A stretch of 64,000 nt of DNA from Actinoplanes aureus (GTDB lineage: Bacteria > Actinomycetota > Actinomycetes > Mycobacteriales > Micromonosporaceae), in contig NZ_JADQTO010000001.1 in assembly GCF_015704865.1 (NCBI RefSeq), forward strand, positions 556,090-620,089, in the 5' to 3' direction. Of the stretch, positions 56,639 to 64,000 are shown one piece after another. The notes beneath the pieces were generated by a model. That model ran no database searches and had not been told where the DNA came from. It saw only the letters and a program-made list of their open reading frames with translations. Both the position numbers and the translations under genes were made by a program. Position 1 is the stretch's first letter, and every line of letters starts with the position of its first letter.

Positions 56639-57478
56639 ATGGCGAACCGACCGGCGCGTCCGTGCCACGAGGGAGTGGTCACCCGGGTCGAGCAGCTGAC
56701 CCCGCACATGGTCCGTGTGGTGGTCGGTGGTGACGCTCTGGCCCGGATCGAGGCCGGGCAGTTCACCGACCACTACATCAAGGTGCACTTCCCCCGGCCC
56801 GGCGTCGACTATCCGGCACCCTTCGACATGGGCGTCATCCGCGAGTCGATGCCGCGCGAGACGTGGCCCACCGTCCGGACGTACACGGTGCGCAGATGGC
56901 TGCCCGAGATCCCGGAGATGTGGGTCGACTTCGTGGTGCACGGCGACTCCGGCATCGCCGGGCCGTGGGCGGCGCGGGCCAAGCCCGGTGACCCCTTCCG
57001 GTTCATGGGCCCCGGCGGCGGTTACGCCCCCAGCCCGGACGCCGGGTGGCATCTGCTGGCCGGCGACGAGAGCGCCCTGCCGGCCATCGCCGCCGCGCTG
57101 GAGGGCATGCCGGACGGCGCGCCGGTGAAGGCGTTCATCGAGGTCGAGGGACCGGCCGAGGAGCAGAAGCTGGAGACCGCGGGCAACGCGGAGATCACCT
57201 GGCTGCACCGGGGCGCCCGGCCGGTCGGCCAGCTGCTCTGCGACGCGGTGCGCGGCATGGCCTTCCCGGAGGGCCGGGTGCAAGCCTTCGTGCACGGCGA
57301 GGCCACGTTCGTCCGTGACCTCCGCGGTCACCTGCGGCTGGACCGGGGGCTGACGATGGATCAGCTCTCCATCTCCGGCTACTGGCGGCGCGGCATGAAC
57401 GAGGACGGCTGGCAGTCCAGCAAGCGCGAGTGGAACGAGCAGGTCGAGCGTGAGCAGGAAGTCACCGCCACGGTGTAA
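56639..57478 (+). CDS. Siderophore-interacting protein (FAD-binding ferric reductase)
   Basis: 279 residues of the SIP/ViuB family: N-terminal FAD domain with RVEQLTPHMVRVVVGGD, DHYIKVHFPRPGVDYP and the flavin motif RTYTVRRW; HLLAGDESALPAIAAALE in the NAD(P)H domain; and the C-terminal ISGYWRRGMNEDGW typical of the family. Cytosolic; reduces ferric siderophores to free iron. An iron box precedes it. No siderophore biosynthesis gene is in the window. Confidence 0.93.
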   Translation: MANRPARPCHEGVVTRVEQLTPHMVRVVVGGDALARIEAGQFTDHYIKVHFPRPGVDYPAPFDMGVIRESMPRETWPTVRTYTVRRWLPEIPEMWVDFVVHGDSGIAGPWAARAKPGDPFRFMGPGGGYAPSPDAGWHLLAGDESALPAIAAALEGMPDGAPVKAFIEVEGPAEEQKLETAGNAEITWLHRGARPVGQLLCDAVRGMAFPEGRVQAFVHGEATFVRDLRGHLRLDRGLTMDQLSISGYWRRGMNEDGWQSSKREWNEQVEREQEVTATV

Positions 57479-57549
57479 GTAGCGAAGGCCGGGTGTGACC
57501 GTACACACCTCGCCGGGCGTCCGGCCTGCCACCGGACCATGATGGGGCC

Positions 57550-58737
57550 GTGGTGCTCCGGGAAGAACAGGCGGTCAGCCGCCGGCAGGGACAACTCCTC
57601 ACGCTCGTCGCGATCCTGCTCGCGGCGGTGAACCTGCGACTCGCCGTCACCAGCATCGGACCGGTGCTGACCGAGATCCGCGCCGGGCTCGGCATGAGCG
57701 GGACCATGGCGGGACTGCTGACGTCCGTACCGGTGCTCTGTTTCGCCTCGATCGGCCTGGCCGCGCCCCGCCTGGCCGGCCGCTTCGGCGCCGCGCCGGT
57801 CATCCTCGGCGGCCTGCTGCTGCTCAGCGCCGGCCTGGCGGTCCGGCCCTTCGCCGGCGGACCGGTGCTGTTCCTGCTGCTCAGTGCGGTGGCGATGGCC
57901 GGGATCGCGCTTGTCAACGTGCTGCTGCCGTCGGTCGTCAAGGACCAGTTCCCGGACCAGGTCGGCACCGTCACCGGCCTCTACACGGTGGCGCTCAGCG
58001 TGGGCGCGGCCACGGCCGCCGCCGCGACCGTGCCGCTGACCAACACCTTCGGCGACTGGCGGCTCGGCCTGGCCTGCTGGACGCTGGCCGCGCTCGTCGC
58101 GCTCCCGCCGTGGCTGCTGATCTCCCGGATCCCGGCCAAGAGCACCGCCCAGGATCAAAACCTGCCTCCAGTACGGGTGAGCCGGCACCCCGTCGCCTGG
58201 GCACTGGTCTGCTACTTCGGCGTGCAGTCGACCTCGGCGTACGTGATCATCGGCTGGCTGCCGCAGATCTACCGCGACGCCGGCATCTCGGCCGAGCTGG
58301 CCGGCGTGCTGTTCGCCGTCACCTCGTTCCTCGGCATTCCGCTGTCGTTCCTGCTCTCCGCGCTCGCCGGCCGGTTGCGCGGCCAGAGCCTCATCGCGAT
58401 GGTCCTGGGCCTGTTCGGCATCGCCGGATGGGCCGGCCTATGGGCCGCGCCGGCCGCCGCCCCCTGGCTCTGGGCGATCTTCCTGGGTGTCGCCAACACA
58501 GCGTTCCCGCTGGTCCTGACGATGATCACGCTGCGCGGCCGCAATCCGGCGACGGTGGTCCGGCTCTCCGGGTTCGCCCAGGGCGTCGGCTACCTGATCG
58601 CCATCCCGGGTCTCATCCTGATCGGCGCGCTGCACGACGCGACCGGCGGGTGGCGCGTGCCGCTCGCGCTGATGACCGTGCTGATGGTCCCGCAGATCAT
58701 CGCCGGCGTGGCCGCCGGCCGGGACCGCCAGGTCTGA
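57550..58737 (+). CDS. MFS transporter, CynX/NimT-like
   Basis: 395 residues, 12 transmembrane helices. N-terminal helix LLAAVNLRLAVTSIGPVLTEI is the CynX/NimT signature; FGDWRLGLACWTLAAL in the middle; FGVQSTSAYVIIGWLPQIYRDAG in the second half. Relatives move cyanate or nitroimidazoles, but specificities vary. GTG start six bases after CATGAT. Confidence 0.87.
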   Translation: MVLREEQAVSRRQGQLLTLVAILLAAVNLRLAVTSIGPVLTEIRAGLGMSGTMAGLLTSVPVLCFASIGLAAPRLAGRFGAAPVILGGLLLLSAGLAVRPFAGGPVLFLLLSAVAMAGIALVNVLLPSVVKDQFPDQVGTVTGLYTVALSVGAATAAAATVPLTNTFGDWRLGLACWTLAALVALPPWLLISRIPAKSTAQDQNLPPVRVSRHPVAWALVCYFGVQSTSAYVIIGWLPQIYRDAGISAELAGVLFAVTSFLGIPLSFLLSALAGRLRGQSLIAMVLGLFGIAGWAGLWAAPAAAPWLWAIFLGVANTAFPLVLTMITLRGRNPATVVRLSGFAQGVGYLIAIPGLILIGALHDATGGWRVPLALMTVLMVPQIIAGVAAGRDRQV

Positions 58738-58779
58738 TTCCGCCGGCCGATCTCTCCGCTCGCGGCGTAGGGTGCGGCA

Positions 58780-59556
58780 ATGGTGCGGACGGTCTGGGAG
58801 TCCGGCAACGCGTACGAGGCGTATGTCGGAAGGTGGAGCCGGCGGGTCGCCGAGGCCTTCGTGTCCTGGCTTGACGTGCCGCCGGACCGGCGCTGGCTCG
58901 ACGTCGGATGCGGGACCGGAGCCCTGAGCGCCCGGATCGCCGGCACCGCCCAGCCGGCCCGGCTGGTCGGTGTCGACCGCTCCACCGGTTTCCTCGCCTC
59001 CGCCCGCGCGGGCGGGCTGCGGTGTTGCGCGGGCGACGCCGCCGCGCTGCCGCTGGCCGGAGGCGGCTTCGACGCGGTGGTCAGCGGTCTGGCGCTCAAC
59101 TTCGTCAACCGGCCGGAGGTGGCGGTCCGGGAGTTCGCCCGGGTCGCCGCTCCGGGTGGGGTGGTGGCCGCCTACGTCTGGGACTACGCGGGCGGGATGG
59201 AAATGATGGGCCACTTCTGGTCGGCGGCCGCCGAACTCGACCCGGCCGCCGCCGAGCTCGCCGAGAGTCTCCGCTTCGACCTGTGCCGGGATGATGCGCT
59301 GACGGAGCTCTGGTCCGCGGCGGGACTGCACGCCGTATCGACCCACCGGATCGTGATCCCCACCGTGTTCGCCGACTTCGACGACTACTGGGAGCCGTTC
59401 CTGGGCGGTCAGGGTCCCGCTCCCGGCTACGTCGCCACCCGTACCGGCCCGGACCGCGAAGCCCTCCGTGAGCTGCTGCGTTGCCGCCTCCCGGCCCGCA
59501 CCGACGGCTCCATCGCGCTGACCGCCGCCGCCTGGGCCGTCCGCGGCACCCGCTGA
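58780..59556 (+). CDS. Class I SAM-dependent methyltransferase
   Basis: 258 residues. SAM-binding motif I RWLDVGCGTGALSARIA (about 38-54), followed by GVDRSTGFLASAR, GDAAALPLAGGGFDAVVSGLALNF and VAAPGGVVAAYVWDYAGG. UbiE/Methyltransf_11 type; substrate unknown. ATG six bases after TAGGGT (leaderless-type). Confidence 0.88.
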   Translation: MVRTVWESGNAYEAYVGRWSRRVAEAFVSWLDVPPDRRWLDVGCGTGALSARIAGTAQPARLVGVDRSTGFLASARAGGLRCCAGDAAALPLAGGGFDAVVSGLALNFVNRPEVAVREFARVAAPGGVVAAYVWDYAGGMEMMGHFWSAAAELDPAAAELAESLRFDLCRDDALTELWSAAGLHAVSTHRIVIPTVFADFDDYWEPFLGGQGPAPGYVATRTGPDREALRELLRCRLPARTDGSIALTAAAWAVRGTR

Positions 59557-59594
59557 CCCGGCGCGGGGCTCGGAGGGTCGGGCGCGACCACCTG

Positions 59595-59676
59595 CATGGG
59601 CCCGGCGGGCGCGCTGGGGCCCGGACCGGTGCTCACCTCGCGCGGCTCGGCGGGACTGCCGATTCGGCGTACCGAT
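59595..59676 (+). repeat. Dispersed intergenic repeat, copy B
   Basis: CATGGGCCCGGCGG at 59595 and GGCTCGGCGGGACTG at 59644-59658, followed by GCGTACCGAT. The block spacing is 50 bases, as in copy A. It lies in the 188-bp gap before the nSTAND gene. Confidence 0.65.
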
Positions 59677-59744
59677 GAATTGAATCGCCGGCTCGCACCG
59701 CAGTGCCATCATGGGACGCCGAAGCGTATCGATGTCCATGAAGG

Positions 59745-62700
59745 ATGGCGACCGTGCGCGAACCGGACACCAGCCCCGCGGCCGAACGAGCCCGCGCGGG
59801 CGTGCGCGCCTGGGTACGGGACGCCGGCCGGCGCACCCGGACACGGGTGCGGTCGGCCGGCCCGTACGCGATCTTCGCCTTTCTCACCGCCTCGGTCGTC
59901 GCGCCGATCGCCGGCGCCGGGCTCGGCGCGCCCGCGGAGTTCTCCTCCGCGCTGGACCAGCTCGGCGGGGTGGGCAGCAACTTCCTCTCCGACACCCTGG
60001 CCGGCGCCGCCCGCAAGCTGCGGGAGAGCCAACCGGACGCGACCGAGGAACAGTGGCGCGAAGCGATCGCGGCCGATCTGCTCCCCCGGCTGGCCGCCGC
60101 CGACGAGCAAGGGCGTGCCCTGCACGAGGAGATCTCGCGGGTGCTGCGCGAGGTGGACGCGGTCGGCACGGCGATCTCCGAGGCCGCGATCACCGACGAG
60201 GAGTTGCGGCACATCCTGGAGGCGGCGTTCCAGGAGCTGGGCACGGATGTCGGCGAGCTGCACTGGATGCTCGCCGACGTGCGGCAGAGCGTGGACGGCC
60301 TGCGGCAGCAGCTCGCCACGCAGAGCCGGTCCCTGCATCAGCAGCTGGCCGAGGTCCGGCGCCACCTGATCGCTCTCGCCCGGGAACAGCTGCCGCCCGG
60401 TGACCTGATGCCGGCCGACGTGCCGCCGGGCGCGGTTCCGCCGTACCCGGGGCTGGCCAGCTTCCAGCCCGAGGACGCGCCCTGGTTCCGGGGTCGCGAG
60501 CAACAGGTGGCCGAGTTGCTCGGGCGGCTGGCCGAGCAGGCCGTCGGCGGGCCGCCGCTGGTGATCACCGGGGTTTCCGGCGCCGGGAAGTCCTCGCTGG
60601 TCCGGGCGGGTCTGCTACCCGGCATCGCCGGGGGCACGCTGGGCACCGAGGCGGCGGCCTGGCCGTGGGTTCTGACCACCCCGGGGGTACGCCCACTCGC
60701 GGACCTGGAACAGCGGTTGCGGTCGGTGGCCGAAGTGGACGGCGGCGGGCGGCGGCGGCTGACCGAACTGGCCGCGAAGGCCACCGCCGAGGGCCGCCGC
60801 CCGGTGATCGTCGTCGACCAGTTCGAGGAGCTCTTCACCCAGTGCCCGGACCCGGCCGAGCGGCTCGCCTACGCGGCCGCGCTGACCGACCTGGCACCGG
60901 CGCTCGTGGTGATCGCGGTCCGCTCGGACTTCTACCCGGCCTGCGCCGAGCTGCCCCCGCTGGCCAAGGTGCTGGCCGCCGGGCACGTCGTCCTCGGGCC
61001 GCTGGACGCCGAGGCGATCCGCCGGGCCGTCGTGGAGCCCGCCGAACAGACCGGCCTCAGCGTCGAGCCGGGCCTGCCCGACCTGCTGCTGCGAGACCTG
61101 GACGCCGGCGGCCGGGACGGTTACGAGCCGGGAGCGCTGCCGCTGCTGGCCCACGCCCTGCGAGCCACCTGGGATCGGCGGGAAGGTGCCCGGCTCACGG
61201 TCGAGGCGTACCGGGCGACCGGCGGGATCCGGCACGCCGTCGCGGAGACCGCCGAGCGGATCTATCTGGAGCTCCCGGACGAGGATCGGGACCGGCTGCG
61301 GCAGGCCCTGCTCGCGCTGGTCACCGTGACGGCCAGCGGTACGGTCGTGCGCCGCCGGGGCGAGCGGGCCGCCACCGACTCGCGGGTGCTGCGCCGCCTG
61401 GTGAAGGCCCGGCTGGTCACGGTCGGCGCGGAGACCGTGGAGATCAGCCACGAGGCGCTGCTGACCAGCTGGCCCCGGCTGGCGGGCTGGCTGGCCGAGG
61501 CCCGCGAGGATCTGCTCCTGCGGCAGCAGGTGACCGAGGCGGCCCGGGACTGGGAGCGTTCCGGCCGGGACCCGGACCTGCTGCCTCGTGGCTCACGGCT
61601 GCTCGCGGCCCGGGAGCGGGTGCCGGGCGGGGACGGCGTACCGCCGGTGGTCGGTGAGTACCTGGCGGCGGGGTGGGCGGCGGCGGAGCACGAGGAGGAG
61701 ACCCGGCGCCGGAGCACCCGGCGGTTGCGGCGGCTGGCCGCCGGGCTGGCCGTGGCGTTACTGCTGGCGGTGGGTGGCGGGGTGTTCGCGCTGGACCAGC
61801 GCGAGGACGCGGAGGCGAACCGGCGGGCGGCGGTCTCCCGGCAGCTGGCGGCCGAGGCGCTGGGCGTGCTCGAGGACGACGAGAGCACCGCGGTGCGCAA
61901 AGCACTCGACGCGTGGCAGGCCGGGCAGACCGTGGAGGCACGCGGTGCCCTGCTCTCCGCCCAGCAGGCGCGTTTCGCGGGTCGCCTCGGCACCGGACCG
62001 GGCGGCTGGTCCGCGGCGGTCAGCCCGGACGGGACGCGGATCGCGGTGGGCGGCAGCGACGGGACCACTCAGCTCTGGGACGCGACCACCTTCACCCCGA
62101 TTGGGAAGCCGCTGGCCTATCCGAAGCGGCTGTCGGTGAACACCGTGGCGTTCTCGACGGACGGCCGGTTCCTGGCCACCGGCGCGCTGATGAACCCGGG
62201 CGTGAAGGTGTGGGACGCCGGCACCGGACGGCTGCTGCGCGACCTCCCGGCGTACGGTGCGGCCGCCTGGATTCCGGGCACGACCACCCTGGTGGCCACC
62301 TGGGCCGTGGACAGGGCGCAGCTGGGTGTCTGGGACGCGGAGACCGGCGAGCGGACCAAGGCGATCCCGGCCGGGCCGACAAGCGGTTACGACGTCGCGG
62401 TGAGTCCCGACGGACGGTTCGTCGCGGAGACCGGGCACGACGGGGACGCACAGGTCTGGCGGCTCGGCGACGGCGGCCTGGCGATGACCGCCCCCGGTGC
62501 GCTGCATGCGGCGTTCGCGCCGGACGGGACACTGGTCACCAACGAGCTCACGGCCGGCAACGAAGGGCGGCTGTTCCACTGGGAAGTGCCCTCCGGCCGG
62601 CGGATCCGGGAGCTCACGGCGGAGACGGCCGCGACGCCCCCACCACGGCCGATCACCGTCACGCCGGATGGCATGGTGATCACCGGCGGGATCCGGCGCA

Positions 62701-63845
62701 CCGCCCGGTTGTTGTCGCTCACCAGTGACGTCACGGGTTCACTGAGCACCGGACAGGCGGCCTTCGGCACCGGCGCGGCTTCGGGGAACGGCCAGGTCGT
62801 CGTGGTCACCGCGCCGGACGCTCCGACCGTGGTCTACCGGCGGGTGACGAACACCCTGAACACCGACGGCTCGGTCTACGACGTCGCGTTCTCCCCGGAC
62901 GGCCGGCGATTCGCCGCGGGCGGCACGGACGGCAAGGTACGCGTCTGGGACACCACCACCCGGGAATCGGTCATCTCGTTCCGGCCGGCCGGGATGATCA
63001 GCGGGCTGGTCTACGCGGGCGGTGGTGTGCTCGGCGTGGCGACCCTGGCCGGCACCCTGGAGATCTGGGACGAGCAGGGCCGGCGTCAGGCTTCGGCGAA
63101 GCTCGGCGCCGAGCCGAAGGACCTGGCCGTCTCGCGCGACGGCGAACTCCTCGCGGTCTCGATCGGGCCGGACACCGGCGACGATCCGGGCACCGTGGCG
63201 TCCAGTGTGGAGCTCTACGACGTCCGGGAACGGCGCTTCCGCGGCAGCATCGCGCTCGGCGAGGACACCGCGTATGCGGTCACCTTCTCCGCCGACGGGG
63301 CCACCGTGCACACCGCGGTCACCATCGGCGACCCTGAGGAGAAGAGCGTCCGTTCCGAACTGCGGTCCTGGCGAACGACGGATCTGGGCTCGACCGGCGT
63401 GCACGCTCTCGGCGGCCAGCAGGTTCTGGACCTCGCCGTGACACCGGACGGGCAATCGATGGCGATCGCCGGGACCGGCCGGGTGATCGACGTCCGCACC
63501 GGCGACGGTGCCGGGTCCCGCTGGCGGTCGCAGGCCCAGCCGAGCCAGGTCGATCGAGTGGCCTTCTCCCCGGACGGCGGGACCCTGGCGGCCACCACCA
63601 TCGGCGGCCCGATCCGCCTGTGGGACGCCCGCGGCCACGAGATGACGGCGATCCTCCAGGGACATGCCGCCACGGTGGCCTCGCTCGCCTTCTCGCCGGA
63701 CAGCGCGCTTCTGGCGAGCGGTGGGACCGATACTCAGGTCGGGGTGTGGTCGCTGGATCCCGCGGTGGCGGTACGCCGGCTCTGCGCGATCGCGGTGCCG
63801 CTCAGCCGTACCGACGGCGGCCCGGTCTCACCGCTGTGCCGCTGA
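59745..63845 (+). CDS. nSTAND NTPase with WD40 repeats
   Basis: 1366 residues. N-terminal region (1-225): one hydrophobic segment near 38-58 (YAIFAFLTASVVAPIAGAG), then helical and coiled-coil stretches; no known effector domain recognised. A nSTAND1-type NTPase follows: YPGLASFQPEDAPWFRGRE, Walker A GVSGAGKSS near 276-284, Walker B VIVVDQFEELF near 354, then YEPGALPLLAHAL and ISHEALLTSWPRL. A second transmembrane helix lies near 664-684 (AAGLAVALLLAVGGGVFAL). From about 740 to the end come WD40-type blades (VSPDGTRIAVGGSDGTTQLWD; FSPDGRRFAAGGTDGKVRVWD). Architecture suggests a ligand-triggered oligomerising switch with the WD40 part as sensor. The trigger and output are unknown. Confidence 0.88.
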   Translation: MATVREPDTSPAAERARAGVRAWVRDAGRRTRTRVRSAGPYAIFAFLTASVVAPIAGAGLGAPAEFSSALDQLGGVGSNFLSDTLAGAARKLRESQPDATEEQWREAIAADLLPRLAAADEQGRALHEEISRVLREVDAVGTAISEAAITDEELRHILEAAFQELGTDVGELHWMLADVRQSVDGLRQQLATQSRSLHQQLAEVRRHLIALAREQLPPGDLMPADVPPGAVPPYPGLASFQPEDAPWFRGREQQVAELLGRLAEQAVGGPPLVITGVSGAGKSSLVRAGLLPGIAGGTLGTEAAAWPWVLTTPGVRPLADLEQRLRSVAEVDGGGRRRLTELAAKATAEGRRPVIVVDQFEELFTQCPDPAERLAYAAALTDLAPALVVIAVRSDFYPACAELPPLAKVLAAGHVVLGPLDAEAIRRAVVEPAEQTGLSVEPGLPDLLLRDLDAGGRDGYEPGALPLLAHALRATWDRREGARLTVEAYRATGGIRHAVAETAERIYLELPDEDRDRLRQALLALVTVTASGTVVRRRGERAATDSRVLRRLVKARLVTVGAETVEISHEALLTSWPRLAGWLAEAREDLLLRQQVTEAARDWERSGRDPDLLPRGSRLLAARERVPGGDGVPPVVGEYLAAGWAAAEHEEETRRRSTRRLRRLAAGLAVALLLAVGGGVFALDQREDAEANRRAAVSRQLAAEALGVLEDDESTAVRKALDAWQAGQTVEARGALLSAQQARFAGRLGTGPGGWSAAVSPDGTRIAVGGSDGTTQLWDATTFTPIGKPLAYPKRLSVNTVAFSTDGRFLATGALMNPGVKVWDAGTGRLLRDLPAYGAAAWIPGTTTLVATWAVDRAQLGVWDAETGERTKAIPAGPTSGYDVAVSPDGRFVAETGHDGDAQVWRLGDGGLAMTAPGALHAAFAPDGTLVTNELTAGNEGRLFHWEVPSGRRIRELTAETAATPPPRPITVTPDGMVITGGIRRTARLLSLTSDVTGSLSTGQAAFGTGAASGNGQVVVVTAPDAPTVVYRRVTNTLNTDGSVYDVAFSPDGRRFAAGGTDGKVRVWDTTTRESVISFRPAGMISGLVYAGGGVLGVATLAGTLEIWDEQGRRQASAKLGAEPKDLAVSRDGELLAVSIGPDTGDDPGTVASSVELYDVRERRFRGSIALGEDTAYAVTFSADGATVHTAVTIGDPEEKSVRSELRSWRTTDLGSTGVHALGGQQVLDLAVTPDGQSMAIAGTGRVIDVRTGDGAGSRWRSQAQPSQVDRVAFSPDGGTLAATTIGGPIRLWDARGHEMTAILQGHAATVASLAFSPDSALLASGGTDTQVGVWSLDPAVAVRRLCAIAVPLSRTDGGPVSPLCR

Positions 63846-63937
63846 ACCACCCACACCGCCGTCACCACCAGGCCTCCTTCGACCAGGTAGCGACCGTGCA
63901 GGGCGGTGAGCGGCGGTCCGCCGTCGAGCCGGGTGCC
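63734..63937 (-). CDS. Possible 3' end of a minus-strand gene
   Basis: A frame entering from the right edge reads PGTRLDGGPPLTALHGRYLV then EGGLVVTAVWVVQRHSGET and stops at TGA 63734-63736. Third positions are strongly G/C and the composition is protein-like, but it overlaps the nSTAND gene by about 110 bp and its upstream part is lost in the low-quality end. Convergent overlaps occur elsewhere here, so it is possible but weak. Confidence 0.25.
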   Translation of the reverse strand, partial: GTRLDGGPPLTALHGRYLVEGGLVVTAVWVVQRHSGETGPPSVRLSGTAIAQSRRTATAGSSDHTPT

Positions 63938-64000
63938 GGGGGGGGGCCCCCCGGGGGGGGGGGGGGCGGGGGGGGGGGGGGCCGGGCGGGGGGCGGGGGG
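63935..64000. other. Poly-G low-complexity end, probable sequencing artefact
   Basis: The last ~66 bases are almost only G with a few C, including long G runs and one short C run. Even for this genome that is implausible as coding or regulatory sequence and looks like poor base calls at a contig end. Confidence 0.85.

Overview
The window is about 64 kb of very GC-rich, densely coded DNA with mostly C or G at third codon positions, many GTG starts, four-base ATGA/GTGA gene overlaps and frequent leaderless-type starts. Together with F420-linked oxidoreductases, an ECF41 sigma factor, a LuxR-type LAL regulator and aerobic cobalamin genes this points to a filamentous actinomycete, most likely Micromonosporaceae (Actinoplanes-like). 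That assignment is inference. I saw no tRNA, rRNA, IS element, phage gene or CRISPR array. The last ~70 bases look like a low-quality poly-G contig end.

Left part (1-13.6 kb): a truncated secreted Calx-beta protein behind a c-di-GMP-I (GEMM) riboswitch; a six-gene minus-strand operon with a NarL/DesK-type two-component system and two ABC-2 exporter pairs; RNase HI; a YjbR-like protein; a Pro-rich membrane protein; a large LAL regulator; an SCO4226-like small protein; an orphan solute-binding lipoprotein; and a stand-alone LigD-type polymerase.

13.6-25.3 kb: a second NarL-type two-component system followed closely by a membrane PAS-GGDEF-EAL protein; then small metabolic and stress genes (PPOX, LLM oxidoreductase, CBM6-like protein, Hsp20, DinB, CobF, GNAT). 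An ECF41 sigma gene faces a carboxymuconolactone-decarboxylase-like gene, and the shared intergenic region carries an ECF41-type promoter on each strand. A dispersed intergenic repeat (three copies here, a fourth at 59.6 kb) appears in this part; one copy has a 31-bp tandem array.

25.3-32.7 kb: aerobic cobalamin genes. cobN lies on the minus strand behind a cobalamin riboswitch, divergent from cobG-cobH-cobIJ (a fusion). cobF sits apart.

32.9-43.8 kb: a secreted GH5-like glycosidase converges on a minus-strand exopolysaccharide cluster whose seven biosynthetic genes all overlap: four glycosyltransferases, a flippase and two polytopic membrane proteins. A secreted L-type lectin gene precedes it.

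43.8-53.9 kb: a seven-gene operon that can import choline/betaine and strip it to glycine: choline-oxidase-like enzyme, ABC ATPase, fused permease, binding lipoprotein, dimethylglycine dehydrogenase-like flavoprotein, monomeric sarcosine oxidase and Rieske demethylase.

54-64 kb: a glycerophosphodiesterase, a repeat-rich cell-wall protein with a strong terminator, an iron-box-preceded siderophore-interacting protein, an MFS transporter, a methyltransferase, and a 1366-residue nSTAND NTPase/WD40 protein, which is the best candidate for a poorly described system. All calls come from reading the sequence; no database search was run.
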